DNA from: Rhabdophis nuchalis
Taxonomy: Eukaryota; Chordata; Lepidosauria; Squamata; Natricidae
Direction of reading: 5' to 3'
Length of the DNA: 64,000 bases
Assembly (NCBI GenBank): GCA_039707465.1
Contig: CM077648.1
Location: 28,833,119-28,897,118 of the forward strand
Shown here: piece after piece, positions 34,100 through 44,404 of the stretch
Layout of the letters: every line of letters starts with the position of its first letter
Numbering within the stretch: position 1 is the stretch's first letter
Notes under the pieces: generated by a model
The model's input: only the letters and a program-made list of their open reading frames with translations
What the model was told of the DNA's origin: nothing
The model's database searches: none
Made by a program: the position numbers and the translations under genes

Positions 34100-34325
34100 T
34101 GTTTTATTATTTTATGACATTTATAAATAACTCAAGGTGACAATCACATCTAATAGATCTTCCTCCTCCTATTTTCTCCTTTAACAACAAGCTTGTGAGG
34201 TGAGTTGGGTTGAAAATGAGTGACTAGACAAAGTCATGGAGCCAGGTTTCATGCCTAAAAGTGGACTACATGTCAGGTCTCCTGGTTTGTAGCTTAGAGC
34301 TTTTACCCAACACACTAAATAGGTT
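34100..34325 (-). mobile_element. tRNA-derived SINE, minus strand
   Basis: The right part gives, on the minus strand, a decayed A box then AGGAGACCTGACATG. The body has CATGGCTTTGT / TCACCTCACAAGCTTGTTG, and the tail CACCTTGAGTTATTTATAAA lies at the left. It is the same family as 36038 (plus) and 48828 (minus). Confidence 0.65.
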
Positions 34326-34330
34326 TTACT

Positions 34331-35513
34331 TATGAAAGGGCTGGCATTCTGGAATTTAAACAAGTCAGATCAATAATACTATCTGTTTCCTTTAAAAAAT
34401 TGAAAATAGATTTTCTGGAGGCTTTCAAGTGTTCTTTTTAAGCCGGTTTATAAGGCGTTTGTTTATTTAATATTGAATACCATCAAGAGTATTTTTATGA
34501 ATTCCGCTGAGTCATTTTTATAATTCTGGTGGCTTATAAATCTGAAAAATAAACAGCTCTCCAGACCCAGTTAAAAAAGAATTGGTATATAGTATCTTGG
34601 ATGAGATTTTAGTGATATACATTTGAAGTCACAACTAAATACACAGCTAAATGTCCTTGAGGACGTTTTGTACTTCCTGGTGGTTAATACAATTTAAAAT
34701 TATTTGGTATTTCTGAAGTGTATATAGTAAGGTTAACTATACACCATTTTCCTTAGTTTCTACCACATTGAATGTACAATATTTTAATGCTTTACTATTT
34801 AAATCTAGAAAAAACTGAAAATGTATATTGAACCAAAATATATATTGAAGTCAGATTTTTTTCAATCTCGCATCCTCAAAATCTTTTTGATATGTAGTTT
34901 GCCTTCTTTCTATGTTTTGTGATAGATTTTATTCATGTTAATTCTTGGAAGAAAGTTTAGGAACATACATAGGCATTTTGAGTAATTATAGCTTCAGTTA
35001 TACAAATAGTTTCCTTTCCATTTTCATGAATAATTTTGCTCGGCAGAGACTAAACATTTGTCTCACATTGTGGACTCTTCCAACACTGTAAGAAAAAGAA
35101 AAAGCTCCTTCTATTTCAAATGTACAGAATGTACATCTTGTTCTATTCCTTTACTGTCTCTCAAATAAACTGATATATCATTACATATTTGTAAAGAGGT
35201 CTACTGTGATCCTGCTTTAGATAATATGATGTGTTGTTGTCATCTAAGTTTCCTCTCTCTCCCATATCTTTGTGAAATTTAATCTTGTATCTTAGCTATG
35301 TAATTCACAAAAAGTAGGACTAAATATGGCATAGAATTGGCAAGAGCCCAAGGGAAAAAATGACAGAAAAGATGATACTAAAATTGGAAAATAAAGCCAG
35401 GTTAGTATGGATACAAGGATAGAAAGACTGAAAACATTGAATAGCAGTAAAGGAATCATTTTCAGTCTAGGGGATTTGATATTATATTGGTTGTACCCCT
35501 GAAGCTTGAATAT
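34331..35513 (+). other. UGT8 intron 1 sequence, nothing recognised
   Basis: AT-rich, no repeat or gene identified. Confidence 0.45.
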
Positions 35514-35521
35514 TTCCAAAA

Positions 35522-35747
35522 CAGAGGTGTTTTGCTACCGATTGGTACCGGTTTGGGCAAACCAGTAGTGGTATGTTGGCCTGGGTCACAGAACCAGCAG
35601 CGACCCAGGCTGGCCACGCCCACGAACCGATTCCCCGGTTGCCGCTGCCATTGCTGGCATGTTTTTTAGTCCTTTTTTGCAGAACATTAAAAATTTATAG
35701 GCAACTGCATATGTGCGAGAAGCAAACACTGGAGCAACCCATCCCTG
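35522..35747. mobile_element. hAT-like element (CAGAGGTGTTTTGCT type)
   Basis: Left end CAGAGGTGTTTTGCTACC; right end GAGCAACCCATCCCTG. The flanks TTCCAAAA and TTCAAAAC agree with a one-base shift. Related to 9736 and 33731. Confidence 0.6.
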
Positions 35748-36037
35748 TTCAAAACAGCTGTCATTAGAGATTTGGATAAATAGATATATAAAGATAAAGA
35801 ACTCCTTCTTGGTCTTAACTGCAACTATGTCTTTGCTTGTTATACTTCATAATTATTATTAACATAATCATAACATGTTCATGAATCTCTGATTTGTTGC
35901 ATTCAAATAAGAAAAAAACATAATGCCTTGCTGAAAATTATTTCCATTTTTAAATTCCATTATTCTTAAATAGCACTTCTTTTCTCATGGTAAAGTCTAG
36001 CAATTCTTATATACATAACAAAACGGAGCAAAAATTG

Positions 36038-36280
36038 AGCCGAATTAGCCAGTTTATCTTGTGGTAAAGGCACCAGGTTAGAAACCAGAAAGCTGTGAGT
36101 TCTAGTCCTGTCTTAGCCATGAAAGCCTGCTGGGTGACTTTGGGCCAGTCACACTCTCAATCCAGCACACCTCACAATGTTGTTGATGTGAGAACAACAA
36201 AAGAAGGGGGAAATATTACATACGTTCCCCTTGTTTATAATAGTAATACAGGCGGGATATAAATAAAATAAAAAATAAAT
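36038..36280 (+). mobile_element. tRNA-derived SINE, full length
   Basis: A box region TTGTGGTAAAGGCACCAGG (about 36059-36077) and B box GAGTTCTAGTCC (36096-36107). The body has GGGTGACTTTGGGCCAGTCA, and the 3' tail GGCGGGATATAAATAAAATA. Best preserved of the three copies of this family. Confidence 0.75.
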
Positions 36281-37559
36281 ATGGGAGCATAAAACATGGA
36301 GATGGAAAGATGGTTTGAATCTGGTTGTTTCTGAAGTCTGCGCAGTTATACAAAGGATTTGGGAAAAATTTGTTCAGATAACAAGAAAACTGAAAACAAC
36401 AGTAGTACAAATGGTGTCACTAATCACTATCACAGAAGATTCAACAATGCTTATCTTTGTCCCATAACCAAAACTTTCATGTATTCAGAAGCAAAAAAGT
36501 CAGAATGTTTATTAATCAGATATACTGGTATAATCCGTGTAAAAAAGAAATAATTTGATTTTTAAAAAGTCTTTACTATGTCTAGTTTGATAGGTTTTAT
36601 CTTTTTAAACTTCTTTTTAAAAATTGCTTTCAAAATTTGCCTCATTTGTTATTTTATGCAAAATTCACTGGCAGCGTAAAACCTTGCAATGGAATTTCAC
36701 CAACACAAACATTTTAATTTTTTTTCCAAAGCCCCCAGATCTGTTCTTATCCAAACTTATGCCTTTTAAAAATGGTTAGTTGGAAAAGCTTCTACCAAAC
36801 TTTTTTTTAAAAAATTCTTTTACTATCTTAGACTCACACAGCTGTCCTCCTACTTTGTCTAAGAAACAATATGTTTCTTTATCAGCATTTGCTTTGGAAA
36901 TGAATAGCATAATTGCTTGTATTGTTTATGATCACCCCATCGCCCCGTTGTTGCCTCTGTCCTTAAATACTAGTGCAATGGCTAAAAACAATTGCAAAAA
37001 CTCTTTGGCCCAGAGACAAGAGTAGGGCAAATAAATGCCTGTTTCTGCATTAATGAGACATAGGTTGCTGATTAGGACAGAGGACAAGACTGATTTTGAA
37101 AAGGTCACAGTTTCAGTGTTTGGCATCTCCAATTGAAAAGATCTCACGTATCAGGACTAGAAAGACCTCTGCTGGAGACCTTGGATAATGACCACCAATC
37201 CAATACACATGATATGCTATGCTGCATCCCTCTAAAGGGTTATTTTAGAGCAAGATTTTGTTACAGCAAGATACCCATAAATTTCCTCTTTATCTCTAAG
37301 AAATACCATAAATGCTTATTAGCTAATAAAATATAGCTGTTTAACTGTATGAAGGATATAGCTTTCAATAGCTACTAATCATTTAATCTGTTTAGTTAAT
37401 TCTAATTTAAAGCCATTGGAGTGAGCATTTACTCCAACTAGTTCTGATTTTGAAAGTATACGAACTATATATTAAAAACAGTAAGTACGATGAAATGAAA
37501 TAAACAGGAGCATGCATTAAAATGGCTTGACAGTAATGTAGCATTCTAGTATTCGACAT
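36281..37559 (+). other. UGT8 intron 1 sequence, nothing recognised
   Basis: No gene or named repeat supported. Several T- and A-runs. Confidence 0.45.
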
Positions 37560-37640
37560 CAGTGTTTCTCAATTTTCACAACTTTAAGATGGGTGGACTT
37601 CAACCCCAGAATTCCCCTGCCAGCATGAGGAATGGCTGTC
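37560..37640. mobile_element. Truncated palindromic element (CAGTGTTTCTCAA type)
   Basis: CAGTGTTTCTCAATTTTCAC leads into ACTTTAAGATGGGTGGACTT and CAACCCCAGAATTCCCCTGC. This matches the left arm of the palindrome at 41400-41535. The right arm is missing. Confidence 0.6.
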
Positions 37641-37703
37641 TGGGCAGTAATCAATCTGAAATTAAATGAAATATTTCATAAGATTTGGCAAACTTAATGA
37701 GAG

Positions 37704-37759
37704 GGCTGTGTGAACATGGTAAGCCCAAAAAGGCTGTGTGAACATGGTAAGCCCAAAAA
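37704..37759. repeat. Exact 28-bp tandem duplication
   Basis: The unit beginning GGCTGTGTGAACATGG and ending GCCCAAAAA is present twice, head to tail. Confidence 0.85.
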
Positions 37760-37830
37760 GTAATTTCCCTCCATTTGTCTCCAAGGATTGCTCCTTTTAA
37801 GAGGTATACATCTAATTTGTTAGTATACAG

Positions 37831-38104
37831 CAGGAGTGTCAAAGTTGATTTCATTGAGGGCTGCATCAGGGTTGTGTTTGACCTCGGAACGCAGCTTGAA
37901 GTCACTCGTGTTGTGGGCGCCTGTGGTAGCCTGAGTGCTCTGCCAGTGAAAACAGGCTCCCGATTTCCGTTTTCTCCTGGGATGGTCTCCTGCGACCCTC
38001 TGCCGGTGAAAACGGAGCTCGGGAGGGCTGCAGGGTCCTTCGCTGTTTCCAGGGTGGCTCCGTGGGCTGGATTCTGCCCACGGGCCTTGAGTTTGACACC
38101 TCTG
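37831..38104. mobile_element. hAT-like element (CAGGAGTGTCAAAGT type)
   Basis: Left end CAGGAGTGTCAAAGTTG; right end TTGAGTTTGACACCTCTG. Flanks GTATACAG (37823-37830) and GTATACTG (38105-38112), 7/8. The interior is shared with 42965-43339 (ATTTCATTGAGGGNTGCATC, TGCGACCCTCTGCC). Confidence 0.8.
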
Positions 38105-38112
38105 GTATACTG

Positions 38113-38716
38113 CAAAGTCCAGCTTACTTTCGTTTTCTACCCTTAGAATGGCACAGCTATAATGGAGGAGGCAAGTCACCTTTTTGCAGACCAGCAGTGG
38201 CCCTTTAAGTTAAAGATGAGATCATTTGCACCTAGTCTTGAATTAAAGTTACCTCCTACTACAATCTGAGTTTGAGGATGATTGCTAATCTGCTTAAATC
38301 ACTAATTTTCTAGCTCCTGTCAAATTTCTTTGCTCTGAAATTTTACCTCTAATATAGGTAAGCAAACATTTAACAGCAGAAGAGAACACATTCTTGAATA
38401 GAACTAGTTTTATTACAATACAATATGCCTTCAGTTTGATGAAATGGAACTTGACTTTACTCTTCACTTGGTCCATCTCCATCAAATACCCTCCTGCATT
38501 TAATGAAATTGCACAGTGTTGATCAAATATTAGTTCTTTCATCTATTTCCTATAAAAAGCTAAAATCAAAATTTATTGTATAGTTCTAGCATCTAGATCT
38601 CTTAACTCTCATGCTGCAGTTTTCCAGAATAGTAAGTAAACATAATGAGGTGATAGTAATTGCCACCTATAAGCATGAAAAAGACCTCTATAATAAAAAA
38701 ACAAATGAGGAAAAAT
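38113..38716 (+). other. UGT8 intron 1 sequence, nothing recognised
   Basis: No gene or repeat identified. Confidence 0.4.
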
Positions 38717-39110
38717 GGATTCTTTTTTAAAATAAACATTTATTAGAAATTTTAAATGCAATGTACAAACTAACAATATTTAGAATGAAAAAGGAGGAAA
38801 AAAGAAGCACAAAGACAAAAGTACAGAAATCAAGGAAAAGGAAAAAACGATTGTTAAAAAGTTTCAATTTTCTTTCATAGCAGCTATAAATATAAGTTAA
38901 ACTCTTACTCTATGGTTAAGCATTGCTTATATTTTCTGAATAATCTATTTTATTCTAATCTTCAAAACCAAGTATTGTGACTTCATTTTTTTTTCTGTTT
39001 CCCTTAAAATGTCCCATAAGGGCTTTCCAATCATCATTAAACTTAGGCAGTTTAATTATAAATTCCCTACATTGATCCGGATTTGTAGTTAGTACCCCAA
39101 AATTATTTTC
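38717..39110 (-). mobile_element. LINE 3' end, probably L1
   Basis: The minus strand reads REFIIKLPKFNDDWKALMG then VTILGFED and a stop (about 39090-38965). About 240 bp of 3' untranslated DNA with AATAAATGTTTATTTT follows, and an A-run at 38717-38725. The C-terminal peptide plus poly(A) design suggest L1. Family not confirmed. Confidence 0.45.
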
Positions 39111-39371
39111 TGGCACAGTCATTTCAATTTATGACCAACCATAGTACTAGACTAAAATAAAACACATGAGTTCAATGTCTCTCTGATCTGTACATAGTAA
39201 GGAAAAAAAACTTTTAAAGGACAAAGTATTTGGATGCCGAAATGATATCCATTACAAAACGTTTGAAGACCGAACAAGGAATACATAAATTATCAGAAAA
39301 TGCCTCCTATGAGCTTTGTTCATTTATAAACATGATCACCTGTGGTCAAGTTACTAAGAGCAGCAGCAATT

Positions 39372-39578
39372 AAGAGGTAGTATTCTACCCGTTCGTCCCA
39401 GTTCGAGTGAACCGGTAGCAGTGGGAGGCTCTGACCACCCATCCAGACATTGTCATGGATGCCCTGCATATGTGCAGAAGCACCGTGAGGGGGCAAAGCA
39501 AGCGCGCGCGCGCACACACACACACACACACACGCACCTGATTCCGAACTAGTAGTGAAGATAAGAATTTCATGCCTG
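39372..39578. mobile_element. hAT-like element (nnGAGGTAGTATTCT type) with CA repeat
   Basis: Minus-oriented relative of 44076. Ends AAGAGGTAGTATTCTACCC and GAATTTCATGCCTG. Exact 8-bp flanks CAGCAATT (39364-39371 and 39579-39586). The interior contains GCGCGCGCGC then a CA run (39502-39533). Confidence 0.7.
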
Positions 39579-39586
39579 CAGCAATT

Positions 39587-40149
39587 AATATATTCAAACA
39601 AATAATTATGCTGATGAATAATGCAAATGAGATAAATCAGAGTAGATGATCAATATCTATTCTTTTACTCAACCACTATGATTAAAGTATAGTATTACAA
39701 TGTTCTGAAAGAAACTAACGACTACCTAGTTAATTTAGGTACAAGAGAATTATTCTAATTTAATATCACTGTCACTAATGATTGAGTGAGTTAAAAGCTT
39801 CTTGAAAAAAGTTCAGATTTTCCCTTTGATCAATGCTGTACCTAATGAAGTACATTTTGTCTTATCTGAACACTCAAGTGCATGTAACATCAGGCATGTT
39901 AGATTGAATTAAAACAATTATTTGCAAAAGACAAGAAGATCGTGATTTATAGATAAAAGTACCAAAAGGACAAATAATGGCACAAGAATAGGTAGATGCC
40001 TCCCTAAATTATCTTATGAATTGCAAGAACATTCCTTGACAAAATTGATGAAAACCAATTGTTCTTTCTAATGGAGAAAAAACAAATGTAGATTTAGAAA
40101 TAATTGATTGATACTTGGAAGTTATTAAGTGCATAATCTGTCCCCAAGT
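39587..40149 (+). other. UGT8 intron 1 sequence, nothing recognised
   Basis: No gene or repeat identified. Confidence 0.4.
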
Positions 40150-40830
40150 GTGATAATTTGAATCTGAATATTTATCTTATGGGTGAACTTTGGTTTGAAT
40201 TATTCAGAGATCTATTTGTTTTCTTGGCCAGAAGTCAACACCAAAGTGTTAGCATTCTTGTTACCATGCTTCTTCAAAGTCCAGTTTTTGCTTTATCTAT
40301 AGACTATCACCGAAAAAACCCATTACCTGTGTTATTTTGACCTTTGTAGATAAAGACAATATCTGAATATCTTTTTAAAGGCCTGTAGGGCAGCTCTACC
40401 AAATGCTATTTTGGTATTTCCTTCTTTGCTGATCTGGAAACCATCTGTTTCACCATGTTCCTTGCAGACTGTGGCTTTCTAATTTATGTATAGGCTTCAG
40501 ATGACAACGACATGTTCTAGGAATCCCATCATTCATAACACGTTCTGTGACTTAATTTGACTGACTGAACTGGAGGGCTTTCAATGTTCTGTGAAGAACT
40601 AAGTGACTTCTTGATGTTCTTGAGCTTCTTCGACATGCATCAGCAATAATGCTCGTGTTCCTACGCTTTTTCTAAAACCAGCTTGAACATTTGACATCTT
40701 CCTTCCATGTAGAACTCTAATTTGCATTAAAGATGCCAAGCATTATTTTATTAGAATGTGAAATTAAGGATACTGTATGATAGTTTGTACAGTTATTATT
40801 TGTGTATTGGTTGTAGACTGATCTCTTCCA
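40150..40830 (-). mobile_element. Bov-B (RTE) reverse transcriptase remnant
   Basis: With stops ignored, the minus strand reads CTNYHTVSLISHSNKIML, then QAGFRKSVGTRA, MGFLEHVVVI, KATVCKEHGETDGFQISKE. These align in order with the Bov-B RT segment (NYRTVSLISH, QAGFRKGRGTRD, MGIPDHL, ATVRTGHGTTDWFQIGKG). Many stops and gaps show great age. The conserved DD motif lies beyond the preserved part. Confidence 0.7.
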
Positions 40831-41399
40831 ATCATGTCGTTCTTCAGTTTGGTCAGCATAGTTTGGTTAGAACCTTTATAGATTCTTTGTCTGTCATTTG
40901 CTGTATTTCTGGCTAATTACATCAATTACTGTAGCTTTTCAACTTGGTAATGAGTATAAGATGAACCTTTTTTCCTCTAAAAAGAGGCTGAAAATCTGGG
41001 TGCATCTTATACATCGAATACAGCATTTTTTGCCTCCCGGAACCCTAGCCTTATGGAGGCTTCCAGGGACCTCCTGGGGCTGGGAAGGGCAGAAATTAGC
41101 CTAAATCGGGGCGTTTTTCCTTTTCCCCCCCCCCAGCCCCCAGCAGCACTCTATAAGCCTCCATAGGGCTTTGCATTCAATTCATTTGACCCAAAAATAG
41201 CCCGTTTTTGCAATAAATGGGGTGGGTTTTTGCTCATTTTTCACCCCCACCCTCCCAGGAGCACCTTGCACGCCCCCACAAGGCTAGTCGTGCTTTTTAT
41301 TTGAATACAAACGGCCACGTTTTCGCCGAGAAAGAGCAGTTTGGGGATGATATGCAAAGTACAAAAAACCCTCTTTTTTCCTTTCAGAAGGCTGTTTAG

Positions 41400-41535
41400 T
41401 TACTTGGCAACTTTAAAACTTTGGACTTCAACTCCCAGAATTCTCCAGCCAGCATAGCCTGTGGACATAGCTGGCTGGAGAATTCTTGGAATTGAAGTCC
41501 ACAAGTCTTAAAGTTGCCACGTTTGCGAACCCCTG
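41400..41535. mobile_element. Palindromic hAT-like insertion within the 1.17-kb element
   Basis: Arms 41405-41453 and 41470-41519 are near-perfect inverted copies (TTGGACTTCAACTCCCAGAA and its complement). The right end reads GTTTGCGAACCCCTG. In the second copy of the host element the site is empty (GCTGTTTAGTTAGAGTG near 63399-63415), with AGTTA shared on both sides of the insertion here. Confidence 0.7.
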
Positions 41536-41664
41536 AGTTAGAACACTTTCGGAAAGCTCTTTTGGAAGGCTCTTTAACTGTTTCTGGGCCAGGAGAAACA
41601 AAGTTTTAAGGTTTGTCAGCGATTTCTTTCTCCAGGACATGGATGAATACACCTGGAAACATCA

Positions 41665-41686
41665 ATCTATCTACCTACCTACCTAC

Positions 41687-41739
<53 letters not shown>

Positions 41740-42033
41740 ACCTACTGTATTTCTCTCTCTTTCTCTCTATCCTTCTACCCACCTACCTACCTATACACAC
41801 TCTCTCTCCCTACCTATCTACTGTATTTCTCTCTATTTCTCTCTCTATCCTTCTACCTACCTATTTACCTACACACACACACACTCTCTCTACCTACCTA
41901 CTGTATTTCTCTCTCTATTTCTCTCTCTTTCTATCCCTTTATCTACCTACCTACCTACTCTATCTACCTACCTACCCACCTACTGTATTTCTCTTTCTTT
42001 CTCTCCCTCTCTCTCCCTCTATCTACCTACCTA
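41665..42033. repeat. Higher-order CTAC/CTCT array
   Basis: Blocks of CTAC and CTCT alternate with a marker CTACTGTATTTCTCTCT, whose CTGTATTT occurs at about 41745, 41821, 41901 and 41983: a unit of about 76-82 bp. A similar array with different unit lengths lies at 63525-63975. The reading frames across it are low-complexity artefacts. Confidence 0.8.
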
Positions 42034-42111
42034 CATTTTTTGTAATTTGCCTCTTCAAAACCTTGGTGCGTCTAATTCTCCGGTGCGTCTTATACTCTGA
42101 AAAATATGGTA

Positions 42112-42956
42112 TATTAAATATCTCTCTTAATTGTGCATATGAAATTTCTTGGGGGCTGAAGGGTACTGAATGTTTTAAAGTAGTGTTCCCTAAACTAAAA
42201 AAAAGCACAGCTAAATAAATAATAAAAATTGGGATGAAATGTAGTTTGCCATTTAATACCTAATCAATTGTACTTTTTAATTATTTTAGATGTTGCTACC
42301 ATACAGAGACAGTTTTTAATAACTGTATAGCTTGTATATACTCCAGCTGCAATATGTCCTATTGGTTTCCTTTAAAGACTTCTAATATCATTTTATTTTG
42401 AGTAAATCTGTGCTGGTAATATCTTAAGATGATTGATACATAATTTGCAAATTGAGAAAATTAGCTTTCTTGCACATAAACTTTACAATTGGTATCGGTA
42501 ATACTAAAACAGATGGCTTTTTACTTCTGCCAGGGAGTGCCAGAGTCCAAAAGAGCAGAGATAGGACAGGGATAGGCAGGTCAGTTGAGTTCAATGTCCC
42601 TGTGGTAGTAAGTATGGGAGGGTTGCCAAGTGCCTACATTTTGATGACATGATGGTGGATGCACTACAATATCTGTAATTTCAGGGACTGAGATTAAGAT
42701 TTGTTCAGTGCTACCATTTGAATGGTCATGAACAAATGATTGTACCTTGAGGACTATCTGAATAGATTATGGCTATTTAAGATATTGTTATTATTTTCAG
42801 GTGTCTAGAATAAACTATCACGTCACAGTATATTTCTATCTTGTTGCAAAGTGAGATAGCTTTTCTGAGACATCTTTTTTTCCAAAAAAAAATAATGTAG
42901 ATCAATATACATGTCAACTCCTATAAAGGCATTGCATGTGAGTAAAGCCATGCAAA
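42112..42956 (+). other. UGT8 intron 1 sequence, nothing recognised
   Basis: No gene or repeat identified. Confidence 0.4.
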
Positions 42957-42964
42957 CCCTAGAC

Positions 42965-43339
42965 TAGGAGTGTCAAACTCAATTTCATTGAGGGATGCAT
43001 CAGGGTTGTATTTGACCTCATGGGGCCAAGGTCAGCATGCCCAGGTTGAGAGTGGCCAGCATGACATCACTCGTGTCGGGGAGGGGCAGCTGTGGTGATC
43101 TGAGCGCTCTGCCAGCCAAAACAGGCTCTTGAGCTCTGTTTTCGGCTGGGATGGCCTCCTGCAACCCTCTGCCAGTGGAAATGGCTTGGGAGGATCGCAC
43201 GCGGCCCTTGTGAGCTCTGTTTTTGCTGGCAGAGGCGCCGCAAGCGTGTCCTTTGCTGTTTCCAGGGTGGCCCCTTGGGCCAAATCTAAGCACCCCGCGG
43301 TCTGGAACTAGCCCCCAAGCCTTGTGTTTGACACCCTTG
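42965..43339. mobile_element. hAT-like element (TAGGAGTGTCAAACT type)
   Basis: Left end TAGGAGTGTCAAACTC; right end TTGTGTTTGACACCCTTG. Flanks CCCTAGAC (42957-42964) and TCCTAGAC (43340-43347), 7/8. The longest copy (375 bp) of the family shared with 37831. Confidence 0.8.
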
Positions 43340-43347
43340 TCCTAGAC

Positions 43348-44067
43348 TATAATAATTGGTGAGGTTGATTCAAGCACTTAGACTTGTTGTTCGGTGACCC
43401 CTGCTCATTGGTTTGTGTCAACCAACAGGTGTCAAGAGTTTCAAATAGATTCTTCCTCTTGCAATAGATAATGAACAAACAATACACAAATCAAACAACT
43501 GGGCTAACTTAACGACAAGTCTAAATGCTTGAATTGACCTCCCTGATTCTAGTCTAGGGATTGCATGGCTTTACTCATTTTAGTTTAAAAAAACAAAACA
43601 TTGAGGTTGTTTTGCTATTTTCCAGTTTTAATTCACTGGCAGTTGCCCAGAATCACAAGAACAGGATGGCCAGTCATATACATGGTTTAAATAAGCAATA
43701 AATAAATAAATGAGTGAGTGAGTAAGTGAATTAATTAATTAATGCACACACCTAAGGAGACATTCAGTCAAATTTATTATATTCAAAGTGCAGAAAGGGG
43801 TGGATTAATTCTGACTTTGGTGCTAGGAGTCACAAATCTTTCCAATTTTTCTTTGAATCAAGTATTAATTTCCTAATAGTAGTTCAAATGAAGCCCTCTG
43901 TCAAACAAATTTAAATCTTTATAGCATATTGTTCACCTGTAAAAGTTTCCAGAAATACCCTGTTTCAAATATATTGGGGATTTCTTTTTAGTAAATTGTA
44001 GGAAATGTAAGAAAAAGAAACATCCTGCTAAGCATGATTTCTTTTTACAGATTATATAATATAATGT
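43348..44067 (+). other. UGT8 intron 1 sequence with a short microsatellite
   Basis: AATA units then GAGT and TTAA units at 43691-43744. Nothing else recognised. Confidence 0.5.
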
Positions 44068-44075
44068 ATATAAAT

Positions 44076-44396
44076 CAGTGGTGGGATTCAAATTTTTTTT
44101 ACTACTGGTTCTTTGGGCATAGCTTGGTGGGTGTGATGTCGCTTGGTGGGCATCACTTGGTGGATGTAGCAGGGGAAGGATACTGCAAAATCTCCATTCC
44201 CTCCCCACCCTACTATCCTGCTTTCCAGTTCCTTTCTCCTGTGCAGGGCAACAGAAGAAAACAGAGCCAATCAGCTGGGACTCAAGAGGCAGAGAATAGA
44301 TGGGGGCGGGGCAGCCAGAAGTGGTATTTTCCAGTTCTCCAAACTACTCACAATTTCCGCTACCAATTTTCCAGAACTGGCTGAATATCACCTCTG
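44076..44396. mobile_element. hAT-like element (CAGTGGTGGGATTCA type)
   Basis: Left end CAGTGGTGGGATTCAAA; right end GCTGAATATCACCTCTG. Exact 8-bp flanks ATATAAAT at 44068-44075 and 44397-44404. The best-preserved, 321-bp, copy of the family also seen at 14963, 39372, 46472 and 52646. Non-coding. Confidence 0.88.
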
Positions 44397-44404
44397 ATAT
44401 AAAT

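Larger units (their letters stand above)
40938..42111. mobile_element. 1.17-kb DNA element with satellite-like core, first copy
   Basis: The right end GGTGCGTCTTATACTCTGAA then AAATATGGTA (42082-42111) is the inverted copy of the left end of the 62926 element (TACCGTATTTTTCGGAGTAT then AAGACGCACC). Its own left end (about 40938-40967) keeps GAGTATAAGATGAACC. Both copies share AAAAAGAGGCTGAAAATCTG near the left and GCCTCTTCAAAA near the right. TA at the ends suggests a Tc1/mariner-like or other TA-targeting group. The core is a CTAC/CTCT array. No transposase. Confidence 0.7.

Noticed and set aside
41613..42218. 201-codon Ser/Leu/Tyr/Pro-rich frame
   Set aside because: Produced by translation of the CTAC/CTCT array. 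The same is true for 63231-63897.
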